From positions 1 through 5,220 of the forward strand of contig JAPOYQ010000050.1 in NCBI GenBank assembly GCA_026706505.1: 5,220 nucleotides of DNA, read 5' to 3'. This DNA is from Gemmatimonadota bacterium. Its GTDB lineage: Bacteria; Latescibacterota; UBA2968; UBA8231. The position numbers were made by a program, and so were the translations under genes. The notes under the pieces are model-generated. The model did no database searches. It saw only the letters and a program-made list of their open reading frames with translations, and had not been told where the DNA came from. This document shows, one piece after another, positions 1 to 5,220 of the stretch. Positions within the stretch are counted from its first letter, which is position 1. The number at the start of each line of letters is the position of its first letter.

Positions 1-1682
1 TCCAATAGCTGGTCGGCCTCCACGTCTTTTAATTGCTGGCGGATGCCGGAGGGCCAAGCAATGTCTATCCGGTCGGCCCGGTCGTATGCACCCAGTCCAA
101 AGAAGAGACGGGGATCGCTCTGCGATAGATAGCTAAAACTGCTGCGGGTTTGCAGCGTTTGTTCGCGGTCTTTCGTCTGCACGGTAACCCGAGAGCCCAA
201 GCCGTCCCGGTTGCTGCGAGTGCCGACCAAGCGCAGGGCCAGCCAGTGGTTTGCCGACGCCGTATCGTTGCGCAACAGCACGGCGGGTTGGTTGCTGTTG
301 ACTACGAAGAGATCGCCATCGCCGTCGTTGTCGTAATCCGCCGTGGCCGCGCCGCGCCCCACCATAGTTCGCTGAAAAAAAGGACCGGCTTGCTCGGAGA
401 TTTCGGCAAAGCGCCCCTGGCCGTCGTTGAGGAAAAGCTGGTCGCGCTGGCCATGCGAAACCTGGGGGTCGAAAGCAGCGATATTGTCGTCAATGTGGCC
501 GTTGGCCACGTAGAGATCCGGGTCGCCGTCGCGGTCAACATCGAAGAAGTTGACCGCGAAAGCCAAGCGGTCGAAGCTGGGTGCCCCCAATCCCGAAGCG
601 GTGGACCGATCGCGCAATAATCCATCTCCCCTACTTTGATAGAGGGTATTGCTCTCCCACTGAAAATTGGTCACTACGATCTCTAAGTGGCCGTCTCCGT
701 CCGTATCGGCAATGTCGGTGCCCATGCCCCCTTCGGGCTTGCCCGCTTCGTTGTAAGCCGCACCGGCCGCCAAGCCGATTTCGCTGAAAGAGCCGTTCCC
801 TTCGTTGCGGTAGAGAAAATTAGGCGTGGCGTCGTTGGCCTGGAACAGATCGGGATCGCCATCGCCGTCCCAGTCGAAAAAGACGGCGCCCAACTCGCGT
901 CCTTTGAGGCTGAAAAGCCCCGCTTCTTCGGTGATATCGACGAAGCGACCTTCGCCCTCATTGCGATAGAGAAAGTCGCGTTGACCGGGGTATTCAGTGG
1001 GGGCGTAGTGACGTCTATCTTTCTTTAGGCGACCGTTTTCATCGAGAGGATCGGTTTCGAACTGGTAGTCGAGATAGTTGGCCACGTAGAGATCCAAGTC
1101 GCCGTCCAAGTCGTAATCGGCGAAAGCCGAGCCTGTGGACCAGCTGCGGTCGCTATCCGGGAAGGCCGCAGCCGTCACATCGGTGAAGCGACCGCCTTCG
1201 TTGCGGTAGAGCACGTTGGTGCCAAAATTGGCGACAAAGAGATCGGCATCTCCATCGTTGTCGTAATCACCCGCGCTACAGCCCATGCCGTAACTGGTAT
1301 CGGCGACCCCGGCCGCCGTTTCAACGAAACGTCCGTCTGCTCGGTTGCGGTAGAGCGCGTTGCGGGGCGGCTGGGGCGATATGTGACCGGGCAGATCGGC
1401 TCCGTTGACGACGTAGAGATCCATGTGCCCGTCGCCATTGTAATCAAAAAAAGCAGCTCCCGAGCCAAGGGCTTCCACCCCGTATTTCCGACCTGAAAGA
1501 CCGCTGGTATGCTTAAAGTGGATACCAGCGGCCGAGGTGACATCGGCGAAGTGGACCACCGGCGACGACCGCTCTTGCAGGCGCAGGGGCAGATCGGCTA
1601 CTGGGGAATCAGGCTCTCGTCCGCATCCCCACAGCAGCAGGATGGCGGCCAGTGCCGCAAAGGTAAAAACCTGCCGGTCCAC
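1..1682 (-). CDS. CRTAC1-family lipoprotein with FG-GAP/VCBS propeller and ASPIC/UnbV domain (partial, C-terminus beyond window)
   Basis: The frame is open from a GTG at 1682-1680 to the left edge, giving 560 complete codons. The GTG is the only plausible start: an in-frame stop lies at 1700-1698 and no ATG intervenes. It sits one base after the peroxidase stop, with no clear Shine-Dalgarno of its own, which suggests reinitiation by coupled ribosomes. Residues 1-20 (MDRQVFTFAALAAILLLWGC) form a lipoprotein signal peptide with Cys20 as the likely lipidated residue; Trp at -2 is unusual in a lipobox. Seven aspartate-rich calcium-type loops follow near residues 79, 139, 189, 270, 328, 381 and 450 (for example DYDNDGDADLFVAN), typical of FG-GAP/VCBS beta-propellers. 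From about residue 478 an ASPIC/UnbV domain begins (HWLALRLVGTRSNRDGLGSR) and reaches its closing motif WPSGIRQQL near the edge, so probably little is missing. The family is widespread but its molecular role is poorly defined; binding or adhesion on the envelope is inferred. Confidence 0.93.
   Translation of the reverse strand, partial: MDRQVFTFAALAAILLLWGCGREPDSPVADLPLRLQERSSPVVHFADVTSAAGIHFKHTSGLSGRKYGVEALGSGAAFFDYNGDGHMDLYVVNGADLPGHISPQPPRNALYRNRADGRFVETAAGVADTSYGMGCSAGDYDNDGDADLFVANFGTNVLYRNEGGRFTDVTAAAFPDSDRSWSTGSAFADYDLDGDLDLYVANYLDYQFETDPLDENGRLKKDRRHYAPTEYPGQRDFLYRNEGEGRFVDITEEAGLFSLKGRELGAVFFDWDGDGDPDLFQANDATPNFLYRNEGNGSFSEIGLAAGAAYNEAGKPEGGMGTDIADTDGDGHLEIVVTNFQWESNTLYQSRGDGLLRDRSTASGLGAPSFDRLAFAVNFFDVDRDGDPDLYVANGHIDDNIAAFDPQVSHGQRDQLFLNDGQGRFAEISEQAGPFFQRTMVGRGAATADYDNDGDGDLFVVNSNQPAVLLRNDTASANHWLALRLVGTRSNRDGLGSRVTVQTKDREQTLQTRSSFSYLSQSDPRLFFGLGAYDRADRIDIAWPSGIRQQLKDVEADQLL
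292..1454 (-). repeat. Seven in-gene FG-GAP/VCBS repeat units with calcium-type loops
   Basis: Within the CRTAC1-like gene the pattern DxDxDGDxDLxVxN recurs seven times, usually followed about 5-10 residues later by LYRN or a close variant. The cores are DYNGDGHMDLYVVN, DYDNDGDADLFVAN, DYDLDGDLDLYVAN, DWDGDGDPDLFQAN, DTDGDGHLEIVVTN, DVDRDGDPDLYVAN and DYDNDGDGDLFVVN. Some copies stay nearly identical as DNA: the 19-base plus-strand word at 501-519 recurs exactly at 1077-1095. Spacing between cores varies from about 50 to 80 residues, as expected for propeller blades with variable insertions rather than a recent tandem DNA duplication. Confidence 0.88.
1501..1531. repeat. Perfect 10-base inverted repeat inside the CRTAC1-like gene
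   Basis: The arm CCGCTGGTAT (1501-1510) is exactly the reverse complement of ATACCAGCGG (1522-1531), with an 11-base loop between. It lies about 150 bases inside the coding region and would form a stable stem in the mRNA. The codons on both arms are ordinary parts of the reading frame, so function is unproven and chance is possible. Confidence 0.5.
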
Positions 1683-1683
1683 T

Positions 1684-3294
1684 TCAGCGCACGAGGGTCA
1701 TCCGCGCGAGATAGCGCGTGCCACCCATCTGCGCCGAGACGAGATATACTCCACTGGCAGCCGCGTGCCCGCCCTCGTCGCGCCCATCCCACGTCAGCTG
1801 ATAGACGCCGGCTGGCCGGTATCCCCTAAAGAGCCGCCGCACCGTCTGCCCCAAGATATTGTACACCTCGATATCGACTTCGCCCGCCTCCGGGAGTGCC
1901 ACTGAGATCGAGGTTGAGGCGTTGAAGGGGTTGGGAAAATTGAACACTCGCACGGCCACAGGTCGAGTTGCTGGCGCGGAAACCGGGATCACGAGACCCG
2001 CCTCGGCGGCCAATTCGAGGCCAGCCGGCGGTAGTCCGCTGGGCACTCGCGCTGGTACGTGAACCGCTATCGTCGAATCGGTCAGGGCGTGCATGAAAGC
2101 CAATAGGTCTTGCTTCTCCTCGGCGCTCAAGCCCAAGGGGACTAACTCAGGATCGATATTCTCGGCGGGGATGGAGGCTTCGTCGCCACCACCACGGTCG
2201 TAGAATTCGATAACATCTTCCAGTGTTGCCAGAGCGCCATCGTGCATGTAGGGGGCCGTCTGCACAATTTGGCGCAAACCCACCACGCGGAAAGCACCGA
2301 TGTCACTGCGGTTGCCCGTATTGAGGAATCGGCCTTCGTCTTTCCCCGTCGGACGCGGAGTGCCCGTATTGGTCGTAGCTGACGCTCGGCCCGGCCCGAT
2401 CTGCTCGACTCCTTGGGCGCGAAAGCTCGAATCCGTAAACAGCGGGCCGCTGTGGCAGTTGACGCAGCGCGCCTTAGTGTGAAAGAGCTCAAGGCCGCGC
2501 TTTTGCGCCGACGTCAGGGCCTCGTCGTCGCCCGCTACGTAGCGATCATACGCAGTGTTGACCGTGTTTTGCTCGCGTTCAAACGCGGCGATGGCCCGGC
2601 CGAAGGTCGAGCGCGTAATGACCGACTGCAAGGGCGTCGGGTCGTGGGCACAACCGAGGCGCGGCAACTGCCGGGCCACAGAGTCGGCTTCGGCCGGAAA
2701 AGCTTGCTCGAAGAGCGCGACATATTCGGGGATCCCCCGCAACCTCGTCAACACACTATCGACGGCCATCTCGCGCTCATAGGCATCGCCGCGCAGCTCC
2801 ACGCGCACGATGAGCGGCCGCAGTGCTTGGGCTTCCAAACCGCGGTCCTTGCCGTCCCACAGCATGAAGCCTTTGGTCGAAGGCAGTCCAGACTCGTCGC
2901 CGTTGTACCCGACGTTAAAGAGAGTCATGGTGTGCCGTGGATCGGTAATCCCGGTGTCCCCGGTAACAGCCGAACGCCCCGTCACCCGCTCTGGCCCCAA
3001 GCCCTTGCCCCCGACACCCACCGCGAGCGGTAAGCCGTCGGCCAGGCCAAAGGTCGGCAGATGGCAGGTGCCACAAGCCGTGTCCTTCTCGCCGCTGAGT
3101 ATGGGATCGAAGAACAGCAGGCGTCCCAACTCGACGCGGTCGAGATTATAGGGGTTGTTCTCTGGATAGGGCAGCGGCGGCAGCGGCTGGAGGCCGAAGC
3201 GCTGCCGCAAGTCGTCTTCCTGCCCCGGCGCGCTCGCAGCACTAGCGAGTAAGGCCAGTGCTGCGACAGCTGCTAGATACTTCTGTTTATTCAT
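1684..3294 (-). CDS. Di-heme cytochrome c peroxidase (CCP/MauG family) with C-terminal FlgD-like / type IX-like sorting domain
   Basis: This 536-residue protein starts with a signal peptide (MNKQKYLAAVAALALLASAA, cleavage near residue 19-22), placing it outside the cytoplasm. Two c-type heme sites are visible: C74-G-T-C77-H78 and C277-V-N-C280-H281. The family landmarks LFFDPILSGEKDTACGTCH, FMLWDGKDRGLEAQALRP (from F143) and APYMHDGALATLEDVIEFYD (from A347) are all present. Met350 is the likely second axial ligand of the C-terminal heme, as in classical bacterial peroxidases and unlike MauG, where a Tyr serves. Such enzymes reduce hydrogen peroxide with electrons from small donors; relatives such as MauG and MbnH instead oxidise partner proteins. 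After a Pro/Ala-rich linker (about 408-445), residues 446-536 form a FlgD-Ig-like or type A sorting module (FNFPNPFNASTSI, VYNILGQTVRRL, TWDGRDEGGHAAASGVYLV, ending RMTLVR), which makes the protein longer than ordinary family members. Its ATG overlaps the end of the upstream gene by 8 bases, and the next gene begins one base after its stop. Confidence 0.95.
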   Translation of the reverse strand: MNKQKYLAAVAALALLASAASAPGQEDDLRQRFGLQPLPPLPYPENNPYNLDRVELGRLLFFDPILSGEKDTACGTCHLPTFGLADGLPLAVGVGGKGLGPERVTGRSAVTGDTGITDPRHTMTLFNVGYNGDESGLPSTKGFMLWDGKDRGLEAQALRPLIVRVELRGDAYEREMAVDSVLTRLRGIPEYVALFEQAFPAEADSVARQLPRLGCAHDPTPLQSVITRSTFGRAIAAFEREQNTVNTAYDRYVAGDDEALTSAQKRGLELFHTKARCVNCHSGPLFTDSSFRAQGVEQIGPGRASATTNTGTPRPTGKDEGRFLNTGNRSDIGAFRVVGLRQIVQTAPYMHDGALATLEDVIEFYDRGGGDEASIPAENIDPELVPLGLSAEEKQDLLAFMHALTDSTIAVHVPARVPSGLPPAGLELAAEAGLVIPVSAPATRPVAVRVFNFPNPFNASTSISVALPEAGEVDIEVYNILGQTVRRLFRGYRPAGVYQLTWDGRDEGGHAAASGVYLVSAQMGGTRYLARMTLVR

Positions 3295-4198
3295 GGTTCA
3301 CCCCTTTGGGCCAAGTCAGCTGGAAGCTCTTTATCGCGCCCCACGTCTCGCGGCGCAGCATCGTGCCCGTGCCTAGAGCGGTGCTGGCGGCACAGCGAAA
3401 CCCCACGTCTGGGCCTTTGAAGTTCGGGGCATCCCGCGCTCGGTATGAAGGCCGCACGTGGCTGGCGTCAACCGCGTACGAGCCGCCGCGCACGGCCTTG
3501 ACCCCAGTGCTGTCCGGCCCCGCGGGATTGACATCTGGGCCAAAGACGTAGTAGCTCGGATGGTACCAGTCGTTGGTCCACTCGAAGACATTGCCCACCA
3601 TGTCGTAGGCCCCAAAGGGACTGGAGCCGTCCCGCGTTTGGTAGCCGTCCCTATTGGAACCGTCGAAAAAGCCCACCGGGTTGGTGCTGAGGATGGCCCC
3701 GAAGCCGCGTTCGAACGGATCGTTACTTTGGAAGTAGTTGGCGCGAAAGGCATCGAGGCCGTCGCCCCAAGGATATTTGCGGCCGTCGTCGCAGCGCGCG
3801 GCGCGCTCCCACTCGGCTTCCGTGGGCAGTCGCTTGCCAGCCCACTGGCAGAAGGCCGCGGCGTCGTACCACGTCACCAGCGTAATGGGATGGTTTTGCC
3901 GCGCGGCCGTATTCTGCAGGGTCCACTCCGGTATCATCGCACCCGTGTCGCGCTGGTACTCTCCCCATTGCGCCACCGTGACCTCGTATTTGTCGATCAG
4001 GTACGCGTCGAGGTAAATCTCGCGCACGGGCTGCTCGTCAAAAGCTTCGCCTTCCATGCCCCGGGGGAAAAACCCGGCCGGCACTAGGACCATGGCGGTG
4101 GGCCAACCCGTGGGCAGGTTGACGCTCCGCTCGACTTTTTCGTGCTGGGCGCAGACCGGCAGGGCGATCAGCGCGCAGAGGGCAATTCGACCTATCAT
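3287..4198 (-). CDS. Secreted SUMF1/FGE-sulfatase-fold protein lacking the catalytic cysteines
   Basis: The 303-residue product begins with a short signal peptide (MIGRIALCALIALPVCA, cleavage likely after Ala17). The SUMF1 (formylglycine-generating-enzyme) fold spans about residues 33-270, with hallmarks MVLVPAGFFPRGMEGEAFDE, DAYLIDKYEVTVAQW, HPITLVTWYDAAAFCQWAG, KRLPTEAEWERAARCDDGR, YPWGD, YDMVGNVFEWTNDWY, VRGGSY and GFRCA. In true formylglycine-generating enzymes two cysteines follow the GGS motif (C336 and C341 in human SUMF1). Aligned by eye, these positions are Val243 and Val248 here, so conversion of sulfatase Cys to formylglycine is not expected. Other members of the fold act as binding domains, in hercynine/ovothiol chemistry, or in unknown roles. 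A 33-residue tail follows the fold. It is the first gene of the operon, downstream of a divergent regulatory region, and its stop overlaps the peroxidase start. The ATG at 4198 is supported by a GGAGA element 10 bases upstream and by the signal peptide. Confidence 0.93.
   Translation of the reverse strand: MIGRIALCALIALPVCAQHEKVERSVNLPTGWPTAMVLVPAGFFPRGMEGEAFDEQPVREIYLDAYLIDKYEVTVAQWGEYQRDTGAMIPEWTLQNTAARQNHPITLVTWYDAAAFCQWAGKRLPTEAEWERAARCDDGRKYPWGDGLDAFRANYFQSNDPFERGFGAILSTNPVGFFDGSNRDGYQTRDGSSPFGAYDMVGNVFEWTNDWYHPSYYVFGPDVNPAGPDSTGVKAVRGGSYAVDASHVRPSYRARDAPNFKGPDVGFRCAASTALGTGTMLRRETWGAIKSFQLTWPKGVNHE
3301..3306 (-). promoter_or_regulatory. Ribosome binding site of the peroxidase gene, inside the SUMF1-like gene
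   Basis: Read on the minus strand, AAGGGG lies 6 bases before the ATG at 3294-3292, within the last codons of the SUMF1-like gene. It fixes the peroxidase start. Because the upstream stop TAA (3289-3287) lies just inside the peroxidase gene, it supports coupled translation. Confidence 0.7.
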
Positions 4199-4208
4199 AT
4201 TGGCTCAT

Positions 4209-4213
4209 TCTCC
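4209..4213 (-). promoter_or_regulatory. Ribosome binding site of the SUMF1-like gene
   Basis: On the minus strand GGAGA ends 10 bases before the ATG at 4198-4196. The spacing is slightly long but acceptable, and no other purine-rich element lies closer. A second ATG at 4208-4206 is in another frame and gives an unrelated peptide. Confidence 0.5.
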
Positions 4214-4256
4214 AGCAAGGAGTTGATTCGGGTTGTTGGCAAGTAAGATACAAACA

Positions 4257-4273
4257 GAGCGGAAGTTCCGCTC
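4257..4273. promoter_or_regulatory. Perfect palindrome, candidate operator
   Basis: The sequence GAGCGGAAGTTCCGCTC is a perfect dyad of two 8-base arms around a central G. It lies between the divergent genes, 59-75 bases before the SUMF1-like start and about 118 bases before the discoidin gene. A weak minus-strand -10-like TATCTT (4250-4245) would place its -35 region inside the palindrome, a position suited to a dimeric regulator of the operon. The regulator is unknown; the sequence was not matched to a named consensus. Confidence 0.5.
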
Positions 4274-4297
4274 CAGCCCGCGGCCAACCCATTTGCC

Positions 4298-4326
4298 TTG
4301 TTCCGCGACGCGGGTATTTTTAAAAT
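4298..4326 (+). promoter_or_regulatory. Putative sigma70-like promoter for the discoidin gene
   Basis: TTGTTC (4298-4303) and TAAAAT (4321-4326) are separated by 17 bases. The -10 matches the consensus at five of six positions; the -35 keeps only the TTG core. It sits in the AT-rich island and would start transcription near 4333, leaving a leader of about 58 bases. An alternative pair, TTGCCT (4293-4298) with TATTTT (4315-4320), overlaps it. Confidence 0.35.
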
Positions 4327-4377
4327 TAAAATAAGGGATAAGCTATTGGGACGTTCATCCTCTGCGATACATGCGTG

Positions 4378-4385
4378 AAGGAAGG
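4378..4385 (+). promoter_or_regulatory. Strong ribosome binding site of the discoidin gene
   Basis: AAGGAAGG ends 5 bases before the ATG at 4391. This decides between that ATG and the in-frame ATG at 4403, which would be too far from the element and would shorten the signal peptide's basic N-region. Confidence 0.75.
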
Positions 4386-4390
4386 CATTT

Positions 4391-5220
4391 ATGAGTTTTC
4401 GCATGACCCTCGCCGCCGTCTTGATCTTGGGCAGTGGCTATTCGCTAGCAGCCGACCAGCTACGCTACGACTCGGCACGCGATTGGCGTCAATGGGGGGA
4501 TTTGCCTTTGGGCGCGGTGGAACTGACCCCGTCCGGTGAGATCCAACTCACAAAAATCGAGAAGAGGATCGACGCCGTGCGCGATTTGGACGAATTCGGC
4601 GGCGGCATCCGCAACGCGGGCTCCAACCTCAGTACCGCTCGTTTGACCATTGACGGCAATCCAGCGACCGGCTGGGCACCCGATCCAGAGACCGATCCAG
4701 ACGAGTGGTTTATCGAGATTGACTTGGGCCGCGCAGTCTCGGCTAAAAGCGTCACTTTAGTATTCGATGCGGAGGCTCCACCCTTTGAACTTTTCGACCT
4801 CCTGCTTTCGACAGGCGAGCCGGAAACCGACTTTATCGCCGCACCTATCGAAGGCTCTATAGTCTATCGCGTCAAAGGGCGTATCAAGGAAAACACCCAC
4901 CATCGAGTGACGTACCAAATAGAACAAATCGACGAAGAGCCAATCCAATTCATCCGCTTTGAACCACTGCTCCTAGTGCCCGATGCCCGCCTCGTCGAAG
5001 TCGAGGTCGAGTCCATCGGCGACAACATCGCCCTCGGGCTGTTGGAGCGCGGCGGGTCGGTCGATATCAACATTAATCTCGCTAGCAACGAATCGCAGCC
5101 TCTCGGCAAAGCGAGAGCGCTCTTTGACGGCGATTTGTACGAGCGCTGGCGTGCTGGCACAGCCTCTAGGGGCCTCACCGACATCCTCGCCCACATGGTC
5201 CTCGACTTAGGTGCAGTCTA
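4391..5220 (+). CDS. Secreted discoidin (F5/8 type C-like) domain protein, partial at right edge
   Basis: The frame is open from ATG 4391 to the edge: 276 complete codons. Residues 1-21 (MSFRMTLAAVLILGSGYSLAA) are a signal peptide, so the protein is exported. A first discoidin-like module covers about residues 75-208, with the pattern TIDGNPATGW at 86-95, WFIEIDLGRAVSAKSVTLVF and FELFDLLLSTGEP. A second begins near residue 232, with ALFDGDLYERW at 243-253 and MVLDLGAV just before the edge. The segment between them (GLLERGGSVDININLAS) resembles a conserved linker. Such jelly-roll modules usually bind carbohydrate or other surface ligands; no catalytic domain is visible in the part seen. The gene has its own promoter region and ribosome binding site and diverges from the operon, with which it may share regulation. 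The exact domain family is judged from pattern only. Confidence 0.85.
   Translation, partial: MSFRMTLAAVLILGSGYSLAADQLRYDSARDWRQWGDLPLGAVELTPSGEIQLTKIEKRIDAVRDLDEFGGGIRNAGSNLSTARLTIDGNPATGWAPDPETDPDEWFIEIDLGRAVSAKSVTLVFDAEAPPFELFDLLLSTGEPETDFIAAPIEGSIVYRVKGRIKENTHHRVTYQIEQIDEEPIQFIRFEPLLLVPDARLVEVEVESIGDNIALGLLERGGSVDININLASNESQPLGKARALFDGDLYERWRAGTASRGLTDILAHMVLDLGAV

Larger units (their letters stand above)
4199..4390. other. Divergent intergenic control region
   Basis: This 192-base spacer separates two genes transcribed away from each other and is the only non-coding stretch in the window. It contains ribosome binding sites at both ends, a perfect 17-base palindrome (4257-4273), a smaller palindrome CCGCGACGCGG (4303-4313) and an AT-rich island (4315-4334) in otherwise GC-rich DNA. 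No tRNA, small RNA or terminator could be recognised. Promoters for both directions must lie here, unless one of the genes is driven from further away inside its neighbour. Confidence 0.8.

Noticed and set aside
150..620. Plus-strand open frame of 156 codons
   Set aside because: It is antisense to the FG-GAP propeller gene; its valine/alanine-rich pattern is the complement of the repeated Asp/Gly codons, with no family motif or ribosome site.
501..1095. Repeated words such as the 19-base match at 501-519 and 1077-1095, considered as CRISPR or mobile repeats
   Set aside because: They encode the recurring LYVAN/LYRN parts of propeller blades, with irregular spacing and coding sequence between them.
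376..1452. Seven-base A runs at 376-382 and 1446-1452 as possible frameshift or slippage sites
   Set aside because: Translation of the lipoprotein stays in frame with intact motifs on both sides of each run, so no frameshift is needed.
2413..3033. Plus-strand open frame of 206 codons
   Set aside because: It lies wholly antisense to the peroxidase, whose two heme motifs and conserved blocks fix the coding strand. The antisense product is Arg-rich and matches nothing recognisable.
3458..4087. Plus-strand open frame of 209 codons
   Set aside because: It is antisense to the SUMF1-like gene, which shows the full set of fold motifs; the frame is open because of GC-rich codon bias.
4303..4320. CCGCGACGCGG followed by a T-rich run, considered as a terminator
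   Set aside because: The arms are only 5 bases around a single base, which cannot fold as a hairpin of useful stability, and both flanking genes begin rather than end here.

Overview
The window looks like a piece of a GC-rich, didermic bacterial chromosome. It holds four protein genes, all with N-terminal export signals. Three lie head to tail on the minus strand: a SUMF1/FGE-fold protein, a di-heme cytochrome c peroxidase and a CRTAC1-type beta-propeller lipoprotein that runs off the left edge. A fourth, discoidin-domain (F5/8 type C-like) gene diverges on the plus strand and runs off the right edge. The FlgD/type-IX-like C-terminal tail on the peroxidase, the FG-GAP/UnbV protein, the SUMF1-like protein and the discoidin protein together resemble gene content known from Latescibacterota, Poribacteria and related FCB/PVC-like environmental lineages. 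That placement is inference from protein style only.

Layout, right to left along the minus-strand transcript: the SUMF1-like gene (4198-3287) overlaps the start of the peroxidase gene (3294-1684) by 8 bases. The peroxidase stop is followed after one base by a GTG start for the CRTAC1-like lipoprotein (1682 to beyond base 1). These junctions leave no room for separate promoters or terminators, so the three genes are almost certainly one operon with translational coupling. The discoidin gene begins at 4391 behind a strong Shine-Dalgarno sequence.

The 192-base divergent intergenic region (4199-4390) is the only non-coding stretch. It holds a perfect 17-base palindrome (4257-4273), a candidate operator; an AT-rich island with a plausible sigma70-like promoter for the plus-strand gene; and ribosome binding sites for both flanking genes.

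The operon appears to build an envelope or surface assembly: a secreted SUMF1-fold protein that lacks the two catalytic cysteines of true formylglycine-generating enzymes, a two-heme peroxidase carrying a surface-sorting or adhesion tail, and a lipid-anchored propeller with seven calcium-type loops. No RNA genes, mobile elements or CRISPR arrays were seen. The most interesting possibility is that the three operon products act together, for example with the di-heme enzyme oxidising a partner protein as MauG and MbnH do. That idea is inference.
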